Assembly (NCBI GenBank): GCA_963693365.1
Contig: CAVNZM010000012.1
Coordinates: forward strand, 6,262,001-6,326,000
Reading direction: 5' to 3'
Origin: Amoebidium appalachense
Taxonomy: Eukaryota > Ichthyosporea
Length of the DNA: 64,000 nucleotides
Shown here: positions 42,713-56,312 of the stretch, piece after piece
How the letters are laid out: each line of letters begins with the position of its first letter
Numbering within the stretch: the first letter of the stretch is position 1
Position numbers and translations under genes: made by a program
Notes under the pieces: generated by a model
Databases searched by the model: none
What the model was told of the DNA's origin: nothing
Seen by the model: the letters and a program-made list of their open reading frames with translations, nothing else

Positions 42713-42782
42713 TTGTGTTCGAGTGCAACTCAACTTTACTTGAGGCCTCCCTCCAGTCGACCTGTCGGGGTTCGCTCGGGGG

Positions 42783-42808
42783 TTTTGGCGGGAACGCATG
42801 TCATTGGT
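42783..42808. promoter_or_regulatory. E2F-like site next to reverse CCAAT box
   Basis: TTTTGGCGGGAA (42783-42794) is followed nine bases later by ATTGG (42803-42807). The same pair, in similar order, occurs at 18601-18623. It lies about 600 bases upstream of the KCTD-like coiled-coil exon. Confidence 0.4.
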
Positions 42809-43509
42809 TGAAACAGATCTTACATGCGGTCACTTGTTTAAGTATACATGCGGCCACATCTAATCTTATAAGCGGCTCCGGTCAAGCGCAGCATGATCTC
42901 CATTATCCATACGTTCATGTTTCTTAGTACCATCAGTGTGGACATGTGTGCTGCCACACGCACACAGGCATGATACACATGTGAGTTTGTTACCACACTA
43001 TGCCATGATAGCAGTGATAATTATGTTTGGTTCACCGCCTACAATTGCCTCAGTCGTCCGAAAGTCAAATATAATATACAACAAAAACGGAAAACAAAAC
43101 AAAACAAAACAAAACAAGAAAAAAAAAAGAAAAAAGAAAAAAATAAAAAAATTAAGGAGCTTGTTAACTGACACACACACACAACACACCGTTTGCTAAT
43201 TTGGTTGTGGTTGTGGTGGCAGTGGCCTCCTGCCGGCGTGGCTGGGGTAGTGGGCAAAGTGTGTACTTATAGTTAGGTTGTGAAGGATGGTTTAGCTTAG
43301 CTGAACTCATCGATAGCACCTAAATTAGTGTACTGTCGGTGCTGTGTGGTGGACGGTAGTTTCCCTAGAGGGCCTGAAAAGGCCTTCCGGGAACAAAACG
43401 TGATTAAAAAATATAAATAAAATAAAATAAAAAACAAATAAAAAACGTGGTGGCAGTGGTTGTGGTGGTGGTGGTGGTCCGGGTGGGTGGGTGGGTGGGT
43501 GGGGTTGGA

Positions 43510-43542
<33 letters not shown>

Positions 43543-44754
43543 TAATGGTGTTTTTCAAACTTCTTTCGCGAGCCTGTTTGTACACACACACAAACACACA
43601 CACAAACACACACACACATGTACACACACACACACACACACACACACAGGTCGTCTCTTCTCACTTGGGCAGCATGCACTTCTCTTGAATAATCACGTGT
43701 ACGTAAGCACTAATTAACGGGGGCCCAGGACCAAAGTCTTGCAATTGCCACGTGTGTCCGTGTGCACATGTACATGCTGTCACAGTGGCTGGTGCCGTTT
43801 TGAAACTGAAATTTGAAAACCAACCGTGTTTATTTTGGTTGTTGTGTTGTACAACATCGCCAAAAGTGGAAAATGATCAGTTGTGTTTTTTTTTTTTTTA
43901 ACCATGGACAATTTCAGTGTCAGACCCCCAATTTACATATTTACAGGAGGGGTCGTGTGCAAATTACCCAAATCACATCTGCACAGTTTAAAAATTACTA
44001 CATTTAGGGCCTTTACACGGGCAAGCCTACTCAATCCCGGAGGTCTATTCATTTTTCTTTTTACAACAAACCTATGCCATACTTGCCAATCCCAGGATCT
44101 TTACCGAGCGTCAATTTACACCGTCAATAAAATCAAGATAAATATTTACATGATGTTGTTAGATATATACATATATGTGTACACGAGGCTTTTGCTAGAG
44201 GCCTCCCAGTTTGAGAGCCGGAAGTCCAAGTTTGGGACACATTACATATTCAATCTAGACGAAGTAAAACCTCCCCCCTCCCCCCCCTTTTGCAGCCGTG
44301 AAGGGGACACTGAAAAAGGAGATGTCTAGATGAGAAAGGCCAAAACGTAAGGGGAAATAAGCCGGAGAGGCCTGAAACGAAACAAACCACATCAACTCAA
44401 CTGAACATGTAAACATGAACTGTAGATGAGTATACATGCCAATACACCTTCATGGTTTGAAAACACACTCTCATCTTCTCAACCCATAGCTGTAGACCTC
44501 AAGAGCAACAGCAACAAAACATCTTAAAAAGCAGCACCACGTCCTTTGCAACCAGTAAAAATCGAAACCATAAAAAAACCTCCAAAAAAAACTGCAAAAG
44601 GGGAGAGGATAAAAAAGAATAAGAAGAAGAAGAATTGCGGACAAACTATCTTCGTCAATTGTACATATACACAGAAGACAAGGTATCGGAGAGAGTTGTA
44701 TGTATACCCTGTGTTGATCCGGCCCTCCAGCACAAAGGCCTGCATGCATGCATG

Positions 44755-44796
<42 letters not shown>

Positions 44797-45049
44797 TGTC
44801 TGTGCGCTCTGGGATGTGTGTGGGTGTGGGTTATGTTTCGTGTGTTCGCATGTGTGCATGCATCATGTAATGCATGTATGTGTATGTGTAGTTGTGCCAC
44901 AGTGTGAATGTCTCGGTGTTTCTTCAAATGCAACATCTTGCTTGCGATACCCCATCCCAGCCCATCGAGTTAATAACCCCCCCCCCCCCCCCCCCCCCCA
45001 TAACAACCATCCATATTTCCTTTTGCGTTCTTCCATTCGGCCCGGACAG

Positions 45050-45086
<37 letters not shown>

Positions 45087-45329
45087 AACATCACCAACCC
45101 AAAAACACACACACACACACACAGACACACACACACACAAAACAGAGGCAAGAAAAAAAAGAAAAAAGGAAGATAATAACAAAGGAACCTCCTCCCTCAA
45201 TTCCCCCAACCCTCCCCTCCGTGGCCTGCCGTCAACAACCATTTGTCTACCCGCCCACCCCCACACACACAAACACACAGCCAACCCCCCTCCCCCTCCC
45301 CCTCACACGCACCCACCCACCCACACAGC

Positions 45330-45384
<55 letters not shown>

Positions 45385-45539
45385 ACACCCACACCCACAT
45401 ACACATAAACCTCCCCCCCCCCCCCCCCCCCCTCCACCTCCCACCCACATACACTGCCTCCCCCCTCCCCCCCAACTCCCTCCTCCACCCCTCCTACCCA
45501 ACTCCCTTTCCCCCCCACATTGAAATGCACAGATACCCC

Positions 45540-45609
45540 CCCTCCCCCCCCCCCCCCCCCCCCCTTTCCTCCCCTCCTCACAACAACAACAAAAAACCAA
45601 CAACAAAGG

Positions 45610-45650
<41 letters not shown>
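45540..45650. repeat. C-run and A33 tract 3' of the RhoGAP gene
   Basis: An interrupted C-run (45538-45564) is followed by an uninterrupted poly-A (45612-45649) that ends 18 bases from the RhoGAP stop codon on the opposite strand; similar C/A blocks occur at 45330-45383. Confidence 0.9.
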
Positions 45651-45651
<1 letters not shown>

Positions 45652-45666
45652 CCACGCACCATGCTC

Positions 45667-45879
45667 CTATGCACGTGGAAACAGCACGTTGCACTCCGTG
45701 ACCAGCAGCTCTGCGGTCAGGCTGGCCACCTTCATGCTGTCCAGGGCAGAGGGCCCGGCCGTGGCACACTGGGGCACTATGTTGGGGCCAATCACTACGG
45801 CTAGGTTGCTGATCGGCATGCTGTTGTGCTCACTGTGTTGCGCAACACTGGGGGGAAAATATGGGGAAGAGTGGGGGAT

Positions 45880-45911
<32 letters not shown>

Positions 45912-46530
45912 GAATGCATTATAGAGTACGAAGGCCTCATTCACAAATGCGGGGGGAGGCTGGGGGGGGGGTTGAATGCGGAACAAGGTACGAAGTACGC
46001 ATACACGATGAGAAGCATGGTGCAGGACACATGCAAAGGCAAACATTCAAGTATGCAATCCAGCAATGCGCACAGTATGCGTCATAAACAAAGCCCATCC
46101 TCAGGGAGGGCCCAGGGGAGGGGTTGGGTGGGTGGGTGGGTGGGTGAGGGGGGGGGGGGGGGGGGGGAGGAGGGGGGTAGGTAGATTGTGTTATAGAGTA
46201 CGAAGCACACAATCAAAACGGACAACACAATGCAGAGTGAAAACTACAAATCAAGAGAGTATGCATAATAGGCAGAGCCAATCCTCAAGGGGGGCCAACC
46301 TCATCCACGAGGGGAGGGGGGAGGGGGGGGGGGGGGGGGGGGGGGGGAATAGGGATAGAATTGGGACAGGCTAAAAAATGCAGCTAAACGATGAGAAACA
46401 CGGTGCAGGACACATGCACCGTCAAACACTCAAGGATGCATCAAAAGAAACGCGTGCAGTATGCAAGTAGGCAGAACCCATCCTAAGGGAGGGCATTCTA
46501 AGAGGTGTGTGTGTGTGTGTGTGTCCTGGG

Positions 46531-46568
<38 letters not shown>

Positions 46569-47269
46569 AGGATGAAGGGGCATCGGGGAGGAGGGGGAAG
46601 GGGGAGATGAGAGAATATTGGTTGAGTGAGAGGAGTTCGAGAGAAGAGGAAAGGAGGGTGGAGGAGAGTGGGGAGAGAAGGTGTGGTTAAACGAACCCGC
46701 TTTCTATTAATAATGGAGAAGTTTTGCTTGTGTGCGTGTATGTATGTGTCTTTGGGTCAACCACCATAACAATCACCAGGCTGTCTAAAATGGCAACATC
46801 GTAGACATGAAGAGGAAAAGGAAAACAGAGAGCAGTGGCGTTTGATGCTGTGTGTGTGGAGGGGGGGGGGGGAGTGGGATAAAGTGAGGAGAAGGGTGAG
46901 TCGTTACTGAGTTATCAGATAGCCTGATGTAGTGTTGCGTGTTTTAAATTTGAATGCATGTTTGTGTGCGCTCTTGTATGTTTGCCCCCATGTGCTTGTG
47001 CGCGTGCACGACACATGCATGTGCGTGTAAGTGTAATCACTGGGCATTGCAACTCACATATAGAGGTGAGGGAGAGAGAAAAGACTTGAGGGATTAGTTT
47101 GAATGGTGGACATGGGTGGTTGGGCAAAAAGGGGGGGACGAGGGGAGGGAGGGACTGGGGGGGGGGGGGGGGGGGGGGGGGAGGGGGAGGGAACGGGGAC
47201 AGAGTGGGGTGGGCCTGCTTGTCTGCAGGTAGAGGGTGGTAGGGTATGAAGTAAACTTGCATGAATGTG

Positions 47270-47347
<78 letters not shown>

Positions 47348-47630
47348 CTGAATGAGCGAGAGTATGATTCAGTGAGCAAATGAGTGAGTTTGTTTCTGCG
47401 TCTGCATGTATGCGAGCCCAGGATTGTGTGCTTGCACTTCAAGCACCATGCGCAGATTTGAGCATACACACTCTGTCATCGCACCTGAGCCCACGTGTGT
47501 AAGTGCACATGGATCCAAACAGTGACCTACCGTGCCATGTGGTGTGATAGGGCTGCCAGGGTTGCAAAATGACTTGGGGGGAGCGCCGACAAAACCTCCT
47601 TGACGCCTGCAAGTTGCACGTCCCGCTCCA

Positions 47631-47710
<80 letters not shown>

Positions 47711-47748
47711 CGCGCGCACGCGCGTGTGTGTCTTTGTCTCTTTCCCTT

Positions 47749-47787
<39 letters not shown>

Positions 47788-48299
47788 ATGTAGGAATGAG
47801 TGTCGGTCAGCGGCATGGCTATAACTCTTGTAAAACGGTGAAGGATGCTGGAAAGAAGAGAAATAACTGGCCAACTGACCGAGATACACGAGAATAAGGG
47901 TGGTGACAGCAGGCACATGGTGTGTGGGTATGTATGTTTCAAAGAAGTGGCGGGGGAAGGGAGGGGGAAAGGGTAAAGGAAAGAACCGGGGGGGAGGGGG
48001 GAAGAGAGAAGAGGAGCTTGATGTATTCAAGATCTTCATCGGTTTGTTGCATGTTCAGATTGTTGAAGACGAACAGACAGAAAACCTCTCTATGTTCACG
48101 TTTGCTAGGTGTGTTTGCATGTGTGCGTGTAAATGTCTCTCTGTGTGTCAGTACGTGTAGGGGGGGAGGGGGAGGGGGGAGGAGGGAGCTGGTTGGGCTA
48201 CAGCAGAAAAAGGAGGAAAGGGTATAGACTGCATTGTACAGGATGAAGAGCAATCTCACAACGGCTAAAGTAGTTGACATCTGCAATAGGAAAAAAAAC

Positions 48300-48361
<62 letters not shown>

Positions 48362-49653
48362 ACGTACCCAGCAGCAGCTTGATTCTTCTCATTGCGGCTG
48401 CAGGCAGCAGGGGCTCAGGCAGTTGTCTCAGAAACAGTTTGACCACCCCGGTGACGGAGTTGGGGCTGGCCTCCATGCACGTCAGATCAAGCCTGCCCTC
48501 TGTGGATGGGTGCACAAGCACATTGGTTAGTGTGTGGTGTGGGTTGGTGTCGATCGTGTGTCCATTATACCAGTGATGAAAAGCAGGGAGGTTGCCTGGT
48601 GGGTAAAGGTGTATGTGTGTGCACATACGCGCGCTTTCAGGCGGTAAGAATGCCACATTCACGACGGACAACACATTCCAGGGGGGGGGGGGGGGGGGGG
48701 GGGGGGGAGGGGGGGAGGAGGGGAAGAATGTGGGGTTTATCTGTGTGTGAATGGGAGTTGCTTGGCATAGAAAGAGGGAAATGTAAACACCTGAATTTGG
48801 GGGGGCAGGATCAGGATCGGGAGAGGGGGGGGGGGGGGGGGGGAGGGGGGCTGGGGTCAGGAGAGAGTGGGGTTTGTGTGCATGTGTGTGTGTGCGCTTG
48901 TGCGTGTGCGTGTGTGTGTGTGTGTATGTGTGTGTTGGGGGGAAGGGGAGGGGAAGAGAGTTGCACCTTGCTGGAGGGCAGCCTTTAGGGCATCCACATC
49001 AGTCTTGCGGCCAGACAGCCGGTAGATGCCCACCTGCCTGATCCCTGCAGTTAATTGGTGTTAGCACGTGATAGTATGGGTGGAGAGCACGTGCACATGT
49101 AGGCTAGCATGCATGCATACTGAAGACATAACAAGTGTGCACGTGTAAGCGGTACAGTAAATGTATAGCAAGTGCACACATATAGAGTCTAAAAAATCAG
49201 CAAGCACAACAAGATTTTAACATGCACACGTAAATTTGAGTTGAAGAGTCACATGGCAGGTGCACACACACACATAATATAGTAAACACGCAAGAAGTGC
49301 ACCCATATACTAGAACGCACACACACACACACGTGATAAAGCACACAGACGGTTTACATACATAAACGTGTACACGTAAACTGACATGATCACGCACAGA
49401 TTTGACATCACCCACGGACAGATACAGGTAGACGAACACACACACCTACGTACACCCCGGGATTTGGCATGCACACACAAGTGCACCCAGAGACATGTTA
49501 TAGTAAACAGACAACACGTGCGTCCACAAATCAGCGCCCACAAAAACACAAACACAACAGATGCACACACACAGGCTGACAAAGACACGTGCATAATACC
49601 ATCACTTAACACACACGGATTCATTTACCACCGTCATCTCAACCTTTTTAGCC

Positions 49654-49693
<40 letters not shown>

Positions 49694-50087
49694 AAAAAAA
49701 CCACCACCACCATTTTTCCATCACCACCCGACACCACTTAGAAAAATGATACCTGTTGCTACCACACGCCATTAGGCAAAAAGTGAGTATCGAGGTGGTA
49801 GTGTGAGGGGTATGCTATTAGGGTTGCAATCATGTGCGCGAGGCAAGGATCAATGCATGTTCTTGTTGGTAGAAGGGGTCACTGTATGTGTTTTTTGGGG
49901 GAGAGACGGACGGGGGCGGGGTGGTGGTGGTGATGGTGACTGTGGTGATGTGTGATGGTGGAGTTTGGAAAACATAGCACCGTACGAAGAACAACCGCAC
50001 GATTAGAAAGACGAACTCAGGACACATGACACATACTGATATGCAAATGACAACATGCAAGCATGCAGCATCAGCAGAACCCATCCC

Positions 50088-50126
<39 letters not shown>

Positions 50127-51005
50127 GGGGGGCAGTGCACAGACCCCTCTCCTCGATGTACTTTAGGCACTGCAGGAAGAATTCTGGCACCTTCTGCTCC
50201 TGCCCCTCCACCACCTGCTCCAACGGGTGCCCAAATATTTTGCCCTCCTCTGCAGGGGAAAATAATCGTCAGCTTATTGAGCCTCCTCCTCCCCCCCCCC
50301 CCCCCTTCCCTCCCTCCCTCCCTCCCTCCCCCCCCCCCCCTGCCCGCCGCCTTTCCCTCTTCGCAAAAGTACAAAAAAAAGGGGGGGGGGGGGGGGGGGG
50401 AGAGAGAGAGAGAGTGTGTGTGTGTGTGAGGAAAAGAGAGGGGGGAGGGGGGGGGAAAGAGAGTGAGAGAGAGAGAGAGGGAAAGAGGCAGAACAAAGCT
50501 CAACACGCAAAGATGCATGCGGGGTTCCTGTCTACTCCTCGCCTAATCGCGTGTTCGTCTTCAAGGATTGCCATTCACTCTTGTTGATCGTAATGACGTG
50601 TGCAAACACAAAGTAAAAACAATTCACCCCCCCCTCCCCCCCCCCCCCCCCCTCTCAACCTCCTCCCTCTCCTTTACCCCTTAAGCAGTCTTTAACCAGA
50701 GAGCACACGAGCAAGCAGCTCCCATACCTTCAACACACATCCATTCAAACGTGCCTCCCTCACCCCCGTTTGCGCCCTCCCCCATCCCCCCCCCCCCCCC
50801 CCCCCCCCCTCCCCCCCCCCTCTCCCCAACCACCGCCACCCATCCCAACATCCCTTCCCCATTCCCCTGCATCTTTCCGTCCACTTCCCCCTTGTTCACC
50901 CCCTCCCCCCCCCCCCCCCCCCCAACCCTCCCTCCCAACCCTTTCTCCCCCCCCCTTCCTCCCAAAGCACTATGCCTCACACCACCACATACCCAATATG
51001 AACAA

Positions 51006-51083
<78 letters not shown>

Positions 51084-52780
51084 CAACAAACACACCTTTC
51101 TTGTCCCCACCAGTCCCCACCACCTCCACACCACCAGTCCCCGCCACTGCTGCTGCCGCCATCTTAAAGCTCAATTCAGCTGCGCTGCCGCTTGCGCCCA
51201 CATCCTTCGACTTTCTCCTGAAATTTCGCAGGGTAGCAAACGGGTTGCTCAGCATGTGCAGGCCTACCGTTTCCGAGTTGGAGTGAGACCTGCCCACGTT
51301 GGCACTCTTACCGCTGTCCCCTGGCCCCGTTTCTGTGTTTCCATTGGATGAATGTCAGCTATGTAAGAGCGCCCCAAGGTGAAGTCTTTGGAGTTTGGTG
51401 CACGAGTTGATTGGTATTGCTCCCACGACCATCAAACACCCCCCCACCCCCCCACCTCTTCAGCCCATCACCACTACCACCACCATTCACACACAGACAC
51501 TAATACACACATGCACACACACACACATACACACACACACACATGTCACATCCCCCCCCTCCCCCCCCTCCCAAAAAAAAAAATTCCATGCATACAGGAA
51601 ATCATGCCGACATACTATATTAATAGCATAAGCTGAACCCTTCTGCCCGTGATACGACAACAGACACCCCAAAACAATGACACATGCATGAACAGAGCCA
51701 CCCCATGCCACCAACGAGATACAACCTCAAACAGTCTTTAAAATACAAACCAAAGCAAAGCAACATTGTCTTTCCTTTAACATCTCCAGATGTAAACTTG
51801 CATTAGATGTAAGAGAATGCACACACCGGACAGACTGGGCCTGTGGCGGGCCATCTGTGCCGTTAACTTCTCCAGCCGTCTCAGTGTGTTCTTGCGCTTT
51901 GTGTTCCGATCATTATCTACCTGACCACCATCAGACCCTGCGGGGAGAAAAGAAAAAAGAAAAGGAGAAAAAAAAACGGTGAGATGGGAATTTTCGGTAG
52001 AAAGATGGTTCTAACGGTAAATCACTAGATACATCATGTGATAAATTTTGTCGATTTCCTGATAAAAACATCATTTGAATTGATACATGAGTATTGTGTC
52101 GGTTTTCCCTTGCCGTACGGGGGATGAAAAACAGTTGCGCGTGCATGTGAGTATGAGGGTGTGGGTGTGTATGTGTGTGGGTGCCTGGGGTGAAGGGGGG
52201 AGGAGGAGGGGGGGGGGGGGGGGGAGGGGGGGGAGCAGAGCGGCATGGTCGATCACATAAACACACAGCAAGCAGATGCTCCTTGATATACCTACCAAAA
52301 AGTCTATCCCAGTGAGCTGCCCAAACAGCCACAAACACGCACTGCTATTAACCCAACTCGCAAATTCCACATCATCCCATCTTCCCAAAAGCGAAATGCA
52401 AATTACAAACACGAAGTTAGTGCCCCACCTTCTCCTTGTGCCGAATCGCTCGTGTCGAGTGCACTGACCACGGCCGAGTCTCCGTTGAGGGAATTTGAAC
52501 TGCCCGTACGCTTGATGGACATCTGCAAACACAGCAAAATGTTGGTTCGAATTTCTCATACTAAAGCAAAATAGGTTTACTTACAGGTAACAAACACAGT
52601 CGCACAAAGTTGCATGAGCATAGAAAAAGGGGCAAAAGAGAGAGAGTGCTTACACGAGTAAGGGAGCCCGGAAAAGCACACAAATCACAAACACACATGC
52701 ACATGCCTTCCCCCCCCCCCCCCCCCGCGCCGAAAAAGGTGTTTTAAAAAATGGGGGCGGGGGGAGGGAAGATGAGAGAA

Positions 52781-52855
<75 letters not shown>

Positions 52856-53510
52856 CACAACCGGGCATAGCACACACACACCATAGAGAATCCTCCCCCT
52901 TCCCTCCCTCCACCTCCATGGTGTACAGGCACACTGCATATACATACAGACACACACCCGGGCTCACACCCCAACATCTGCAGTTCAAACCTCCCCCCCC
53001 CCCCCCCCCCCCTCTCTCTCTCTCCCCCCCCCCCCCCTCCCCACAGCCCTCCCCTTCGGACACATACATACACACAAACACACTACAAAAACCTAACCAT
53101 GTACACGCTCACGCTTGTGCTCGCAATACAGACACAGAACGAATCATCGAGCATTGAGAAGCGTGCAGAAAGCGCAAGCGAAAAACATCTGAAAAGAAGT
53201 CGTCCATTCACACCCACACAAAAGAGGGGCAGATCACACATTCTCCACCTATTTCTCTTGACATCCCTCAACTCCATCCCTCCTCTTATAACTCCTCCAC
53301 ACCCACACCCGTCTGCACGCAAGCGCACGCAGACATAAACACGCGCGCGCAGGCACGCGCGCGCGCGCGCGCGTGCGCACACACACACACACACACACAC
53401 ACATGCACTCGGAAGCCTACGTAGAGACATGCCCACACATATGCCATGCATACACACGTACACCAGCACACCACCACGCGCGCACACACGACAAAAAATG
53501 CGCTCATATA

Positions 53511-53542
<32 letters not shown>

Positions 53543-53669
53543 ACCCCCCCCGTCACTCACACACCCAATGGCACACCCTCACACACCCACACAAATACGA
53601 ACAAAAACATGGACACACTAAAAGAGCAACACCGGTACACTCGTGCATCCCCCCCCCCCCCCCCCTCCC

Positions 53670-53700
<31 letters not shown>

Positions 53701-54105
53701 AAAAGAAAAAAAGAAACAAGAAAAAACATGCACAAGCACGTAAAAACGACCACACCCACCCACCTTGCGAAACTGCTCTCTAGTCATAGTCAAGAACTTC
53801 CTCCCAATAGACGACCTTCTCCTTATCGTCGCAGCCGCATCCGGAACCTCATCGAACTTTCCAGAAGCCGTGCTTCCCTCCCCAGGAAGCGCGCCCTGCC
53901 TTATAACCGTCTCCGCGTCGACCACCGCTTCCATCACCCCAACACTCACCGGCTTTTCCGCCTTCACATCTTCCACGTGCTTTATGGGATGCATTCTGTC
54001 CTTGTTTTCAACCCCGCCAGCCCCGTCCGCGGCAACCAAATCCAGTGATGGCGTCTTTGTGAACTGAGGTGTCCTTGTAGTGGTGGTGGTGGTGGGTCTT
54101 CTCAT
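45667..54105 (-). CDS. RhoGAP domain protein
   Basis: Nine exons: 54105-53764, 52522-52429, 51937-51827, 51332-51096, 50249-50145, 49044-48967, 48499-48368, 47633-47531, 45832-45667 (TAG). All join in phase to 455 residues. Residues ~1-260 are a basic, Ser-rich, probably disordered region ([36 protein letters not shown]). The RhoGAP domain spans ~264-440: [49 protein letters not shown] with the catalytic arginine finger in GIYRLSG (~304), [44 protein letters not shown]. The family speeds GTP hydrolysis by Rho/Rac/Cdc42, so this should act on the actin cytoskeleton. Exons 2 to 7 end in phase 1. The N-terminus is the least certain: the ATG at 54105 is the first in frame after a TAA, but an upstream exon at 55674-55619 would join in phase. 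Confidence 0.88.
45908..46497 (-). repeat. Tandem 3'-half copies of the oligo-C-tailed repeat, RhoGAP last intron
   Basis: On the minus strand, copies at about 46112-45971, 46297-46184 and 46497-46349 each start at GGGCCCTCCCTGAGGATGGG or a close variant, pass through CTCTGCTTATGACGCATACT-like sequence and CGTACTTCGTAC, and end in an oligo-C run. A shorter remnant is at 45950-45908. They match the 3' half of the elements at 61571, 63488 and 63851 but lack the 5' half. Confidence 0.8.
47635..47785. repeat. (GT)n arrays adjoining RhoGAP exon 8 acceptor
   Basis: (GT)n at 47635-47701, GCGC-rich bridge, (GT)n at 47751-47785. On the coding strand the first array is (CA)n and its last CACACAG is the splice acceptor of exon 8. 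Confidence 0.9.
48304..48710. repeat. (GT)n and poly-G around RhoGAP exon 7
   Basis: (GT)n at 48304-48360 begins seven bases into the intron downstream of exon 7 on the minus strand; a G-run at 48680-48707 lies in the preceding intron. Confidence 0.9.
49975..50087 (-). repeat. Diverged 3'-half copy of the oligo-C-tailed repeat
   Basis: In the RhoGAP intron between exons 5 and 6, the plus strand shows CGTACGAAGAACAA, CAGGACACATG, CATGCAAGCATGCAGC and GCAGAACCCATCC in the same order as the copies at 46349-46497. It is the most diverged member and also adjoins a long G-run (from 50090). Confidence 0.5.
51003..51081. repeat. (AC)n next to RhoGAP exon 4 donor
   Basis: About 38 AC units. On the coding strand this is (GT)n, starting 14 bases inside the intron after exon 4 (donor G|GTGTGTTTG). 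Confidence 0.95.
52690..53700. repeat. Poly-C and (AC)n blocks of RhoGAP intron 1
   Basis: C-runs at 52709-52725, 52984-53040, 53513-53532 and 53649-53690 (the last two followed by A-runs) and (AC)n at 52786-52851 and about 53378-53402. On the coding strand they read G and GT. Confidence 0.9.
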
Positions 54106-55521
54106 GCGCCGTGCGGTCGAGGGAGTGACTGTTGCTGCGCCTGGAGTGTTTCGTGATTAGCCTCGTCCCCTTCCGTTCTCCTTGGTTCAATTGTCTAAGA
54201 TTTATTACTTTTCCCTCCGAACTTTGCCTAAGCTGTATAACCTCCTTCCGTGGCACGTGGAATGACATGTGAATTCAAGAAGTTGAGACACCTCACGAAC
54301 ACAACATAGAACTAAATACCAAAATGCCTAACAGAGTGAGAGCCTTGTTGTGGCATCCCCCCCCTCCCCCCCCCCCCCCCCCCCCCCTCCCCTCTTGGTC
54401 GTCCTCCCTACTTTCTCTCTACTTCCCTTCCTCTCTTTCGCTACCGCTTACTACTTGCTCCAACCTCCACCCTTACTCATGGACACAGACACAAAAAACA
54501 AGCCATATACTACCCCCCCCCCCCCCCCCCCCCCCCCCCCATCCCCTCTTCCTCCCCTCCCCCCCCCCCCCCCCAATCTCCCCGCACCCTCATCTAGCCG
54601 CAAAGTACTCCTTTGCATAACACACCATCCGATGCTCTCTTGGCCTTGGTGCACGATGTTCGTGTTCCACATGAGCATAATATGAGGGCGATGCGCAGGG
54701 ATCACAGAGGTGAGAGCAAGAGAGAGCTTGAGAGATCTCAAGTACCAAATTGTCGGTGTATTAGCTTGTTGACCTTGTTTTCGTGTGTTTATCAAGGCGC
54801 AGAGAATATGTCTATGTGTGTGTGTCGAGTGAGCGCATGTGTGCATGCGTCTGTGTTTGGTACGGTACTAGGGGAAGGGCGGACGGGGCTAAAGTGCTAT
54901 GCTTGAGAACTGTTCAATACAATTTGTGCAAACCCACCAAAAGAAAACCATCCACAATCGGTTCTAGGCATGCAAGTCAGACGTGCTCCAAGCAAAAGCA
55001 TTCATACGGGTTCAAAGAAGCTATAAACGTGTTGGCCACGCTCAACTCTTTCCAAACTTTTGAGCCCAGCACAAAAAACAAGGCGCATTTCCTTTCTGGA
55101 TACAGATGTGACGTGTACGTGTCCCCCATGCGGGTCTCGGTTGAGATGGCGTGAAGGTGAAAAAACGGACTATGATATAGACCGTGTTTGGAATCCCAAT
55201 ATGTAGCAAAAGCTAAATAGCTAGTTGGGGAATAAGCTATTCTCCCTCATGTTTTAGAGTGTTTTTGGCAAAAGGATGCTTGCACGTTTAAGGTTGAGGG
55301 ATCCAAGCTTCTTGAAAACCAGAACAAAAAACTAGAAATCAAGAGTTGTGCACAGGCACACTACTTCCAGAGCATGTATTACACGCCACGAAAGTTGGCC
55401 GTTGTTGGCAAGGCTTCTCACGCAATAGAACTAACCAGACATAGCATATGTGTGCTGATTGTCTCCTCCCCCCACCCCCCCCCCCACCCCCTACCCCCTT
55501 CTCCCCCCACACACGCACGCA

Positions 55522-55553
<32 letters not shown>

Positions 55554-55618
55554 AAAAGCAAAAAAACAGAAGGAGGAGGCGGACGAAGAAGTGATGTAAA
55601 GAATGACCCACCTGCAAT

Positions 55619-55674
55619 GCAGACGGCAATATCGGCCGGCCCTGTGACCGCCACCGCTGAGACTGTGCTCATTG
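55619..55674 (-). CDS. Possible first coding exon of the RhoGAP gene
   Basis: ATG at 55674 with A at -3 opens MSTVSAVAVTGPADIAVCIA, ending at a strong donor GCAG|GTGGGT in phase 1. The frame upstream of the 54105 ATG can accept it: ACTCCAG|GC just before GCA GCA ACA restores the reading frame. The acceptor has a weak pyrimidine tract, and there is no protein homology to help, so this is a candidate only. Confidence 0.25.
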
Positions 55675-56249
55675 TGTTCCCGGCCAGACTTTTTTTAACA
55701 CCCGGCACTGCTCGCTTGTGCCGTGTGCATATATTGTATAATACGCCCTCATATGAAAGATTAGAGTTTGCTTGCCGTAAGTTGGTCACAGAAAAGGAGC
55801 AAGACTGCTTGTATGAATATTCAGGAGGTGGGATGCACTGGCCGGGTTTTCTTTAGCGCTATATAGTGCTTTGTGTGTTCTACTTTGAGTGTCTCGCTTT
55901 GTCAAAGTGCCCCCTTAAAAAAACAACTGCGTGATAATAGCTCGCCAACCCGTCACACTTATTTTGCAAACACGTTCTGTAAAAGAAACCTAACAAGTGC
56001 CTAACCCTAGACCCATAAGTTTGTGTACCGTGCGTAGACGCTCATGCGTGCACATAAGCAAGTGAAAAACCAAGACTAGAACTATATAGAGGCATCTATT
56101 CCCGCAACTTCATATAGCCATTTCGTCTGGACAACCCAAAAACATGGGAAACGGCGTGTCGGCGACTCGGCCGTTGCCAGTTTCTCTGGTGGACCGAAGT
56201 GTTTGCCGTTTGACTCGGCTGTGCAAACTGAGCCTGTATGATTAGTGAG

Positions 56250-56312
56250 CCAATCAGGTAAGAATGTACTTATGAAAGCCAATCGGAATTTATCACAGCC
56301 TGATATGATTGG
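56250..56312. promoter_or_regulatory. CCAAT-box cluster
   Basis: CCAATCAG (about 56250), CCAATCGG (about 56279) and reverse ATTGG (about 56308) within 63 bases, in the RhoGAP/TMEM65-like divergent intergenic region. A similar face-to-face pair occurs at 57582-57605. Confidence 0.3.

Larger units (their letters stand above)
42195..45666. other. Intergenic between KCTD-like gene and RhoGAP stop
   Basis: Holds the 42258-42712 minisatellite, an E2F/CCAAT pair (42783-42808), A-rich DNA (43080-43155), a G-run (43511-43540), CA-rich DNA (43580-43650), ordinary sequence with no gene (43700-44700), a (GT)n (44757-44790), then C-runs alternating with poly-A (44980-45650). No coding sequence is supported. 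Confidence 0.5.
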
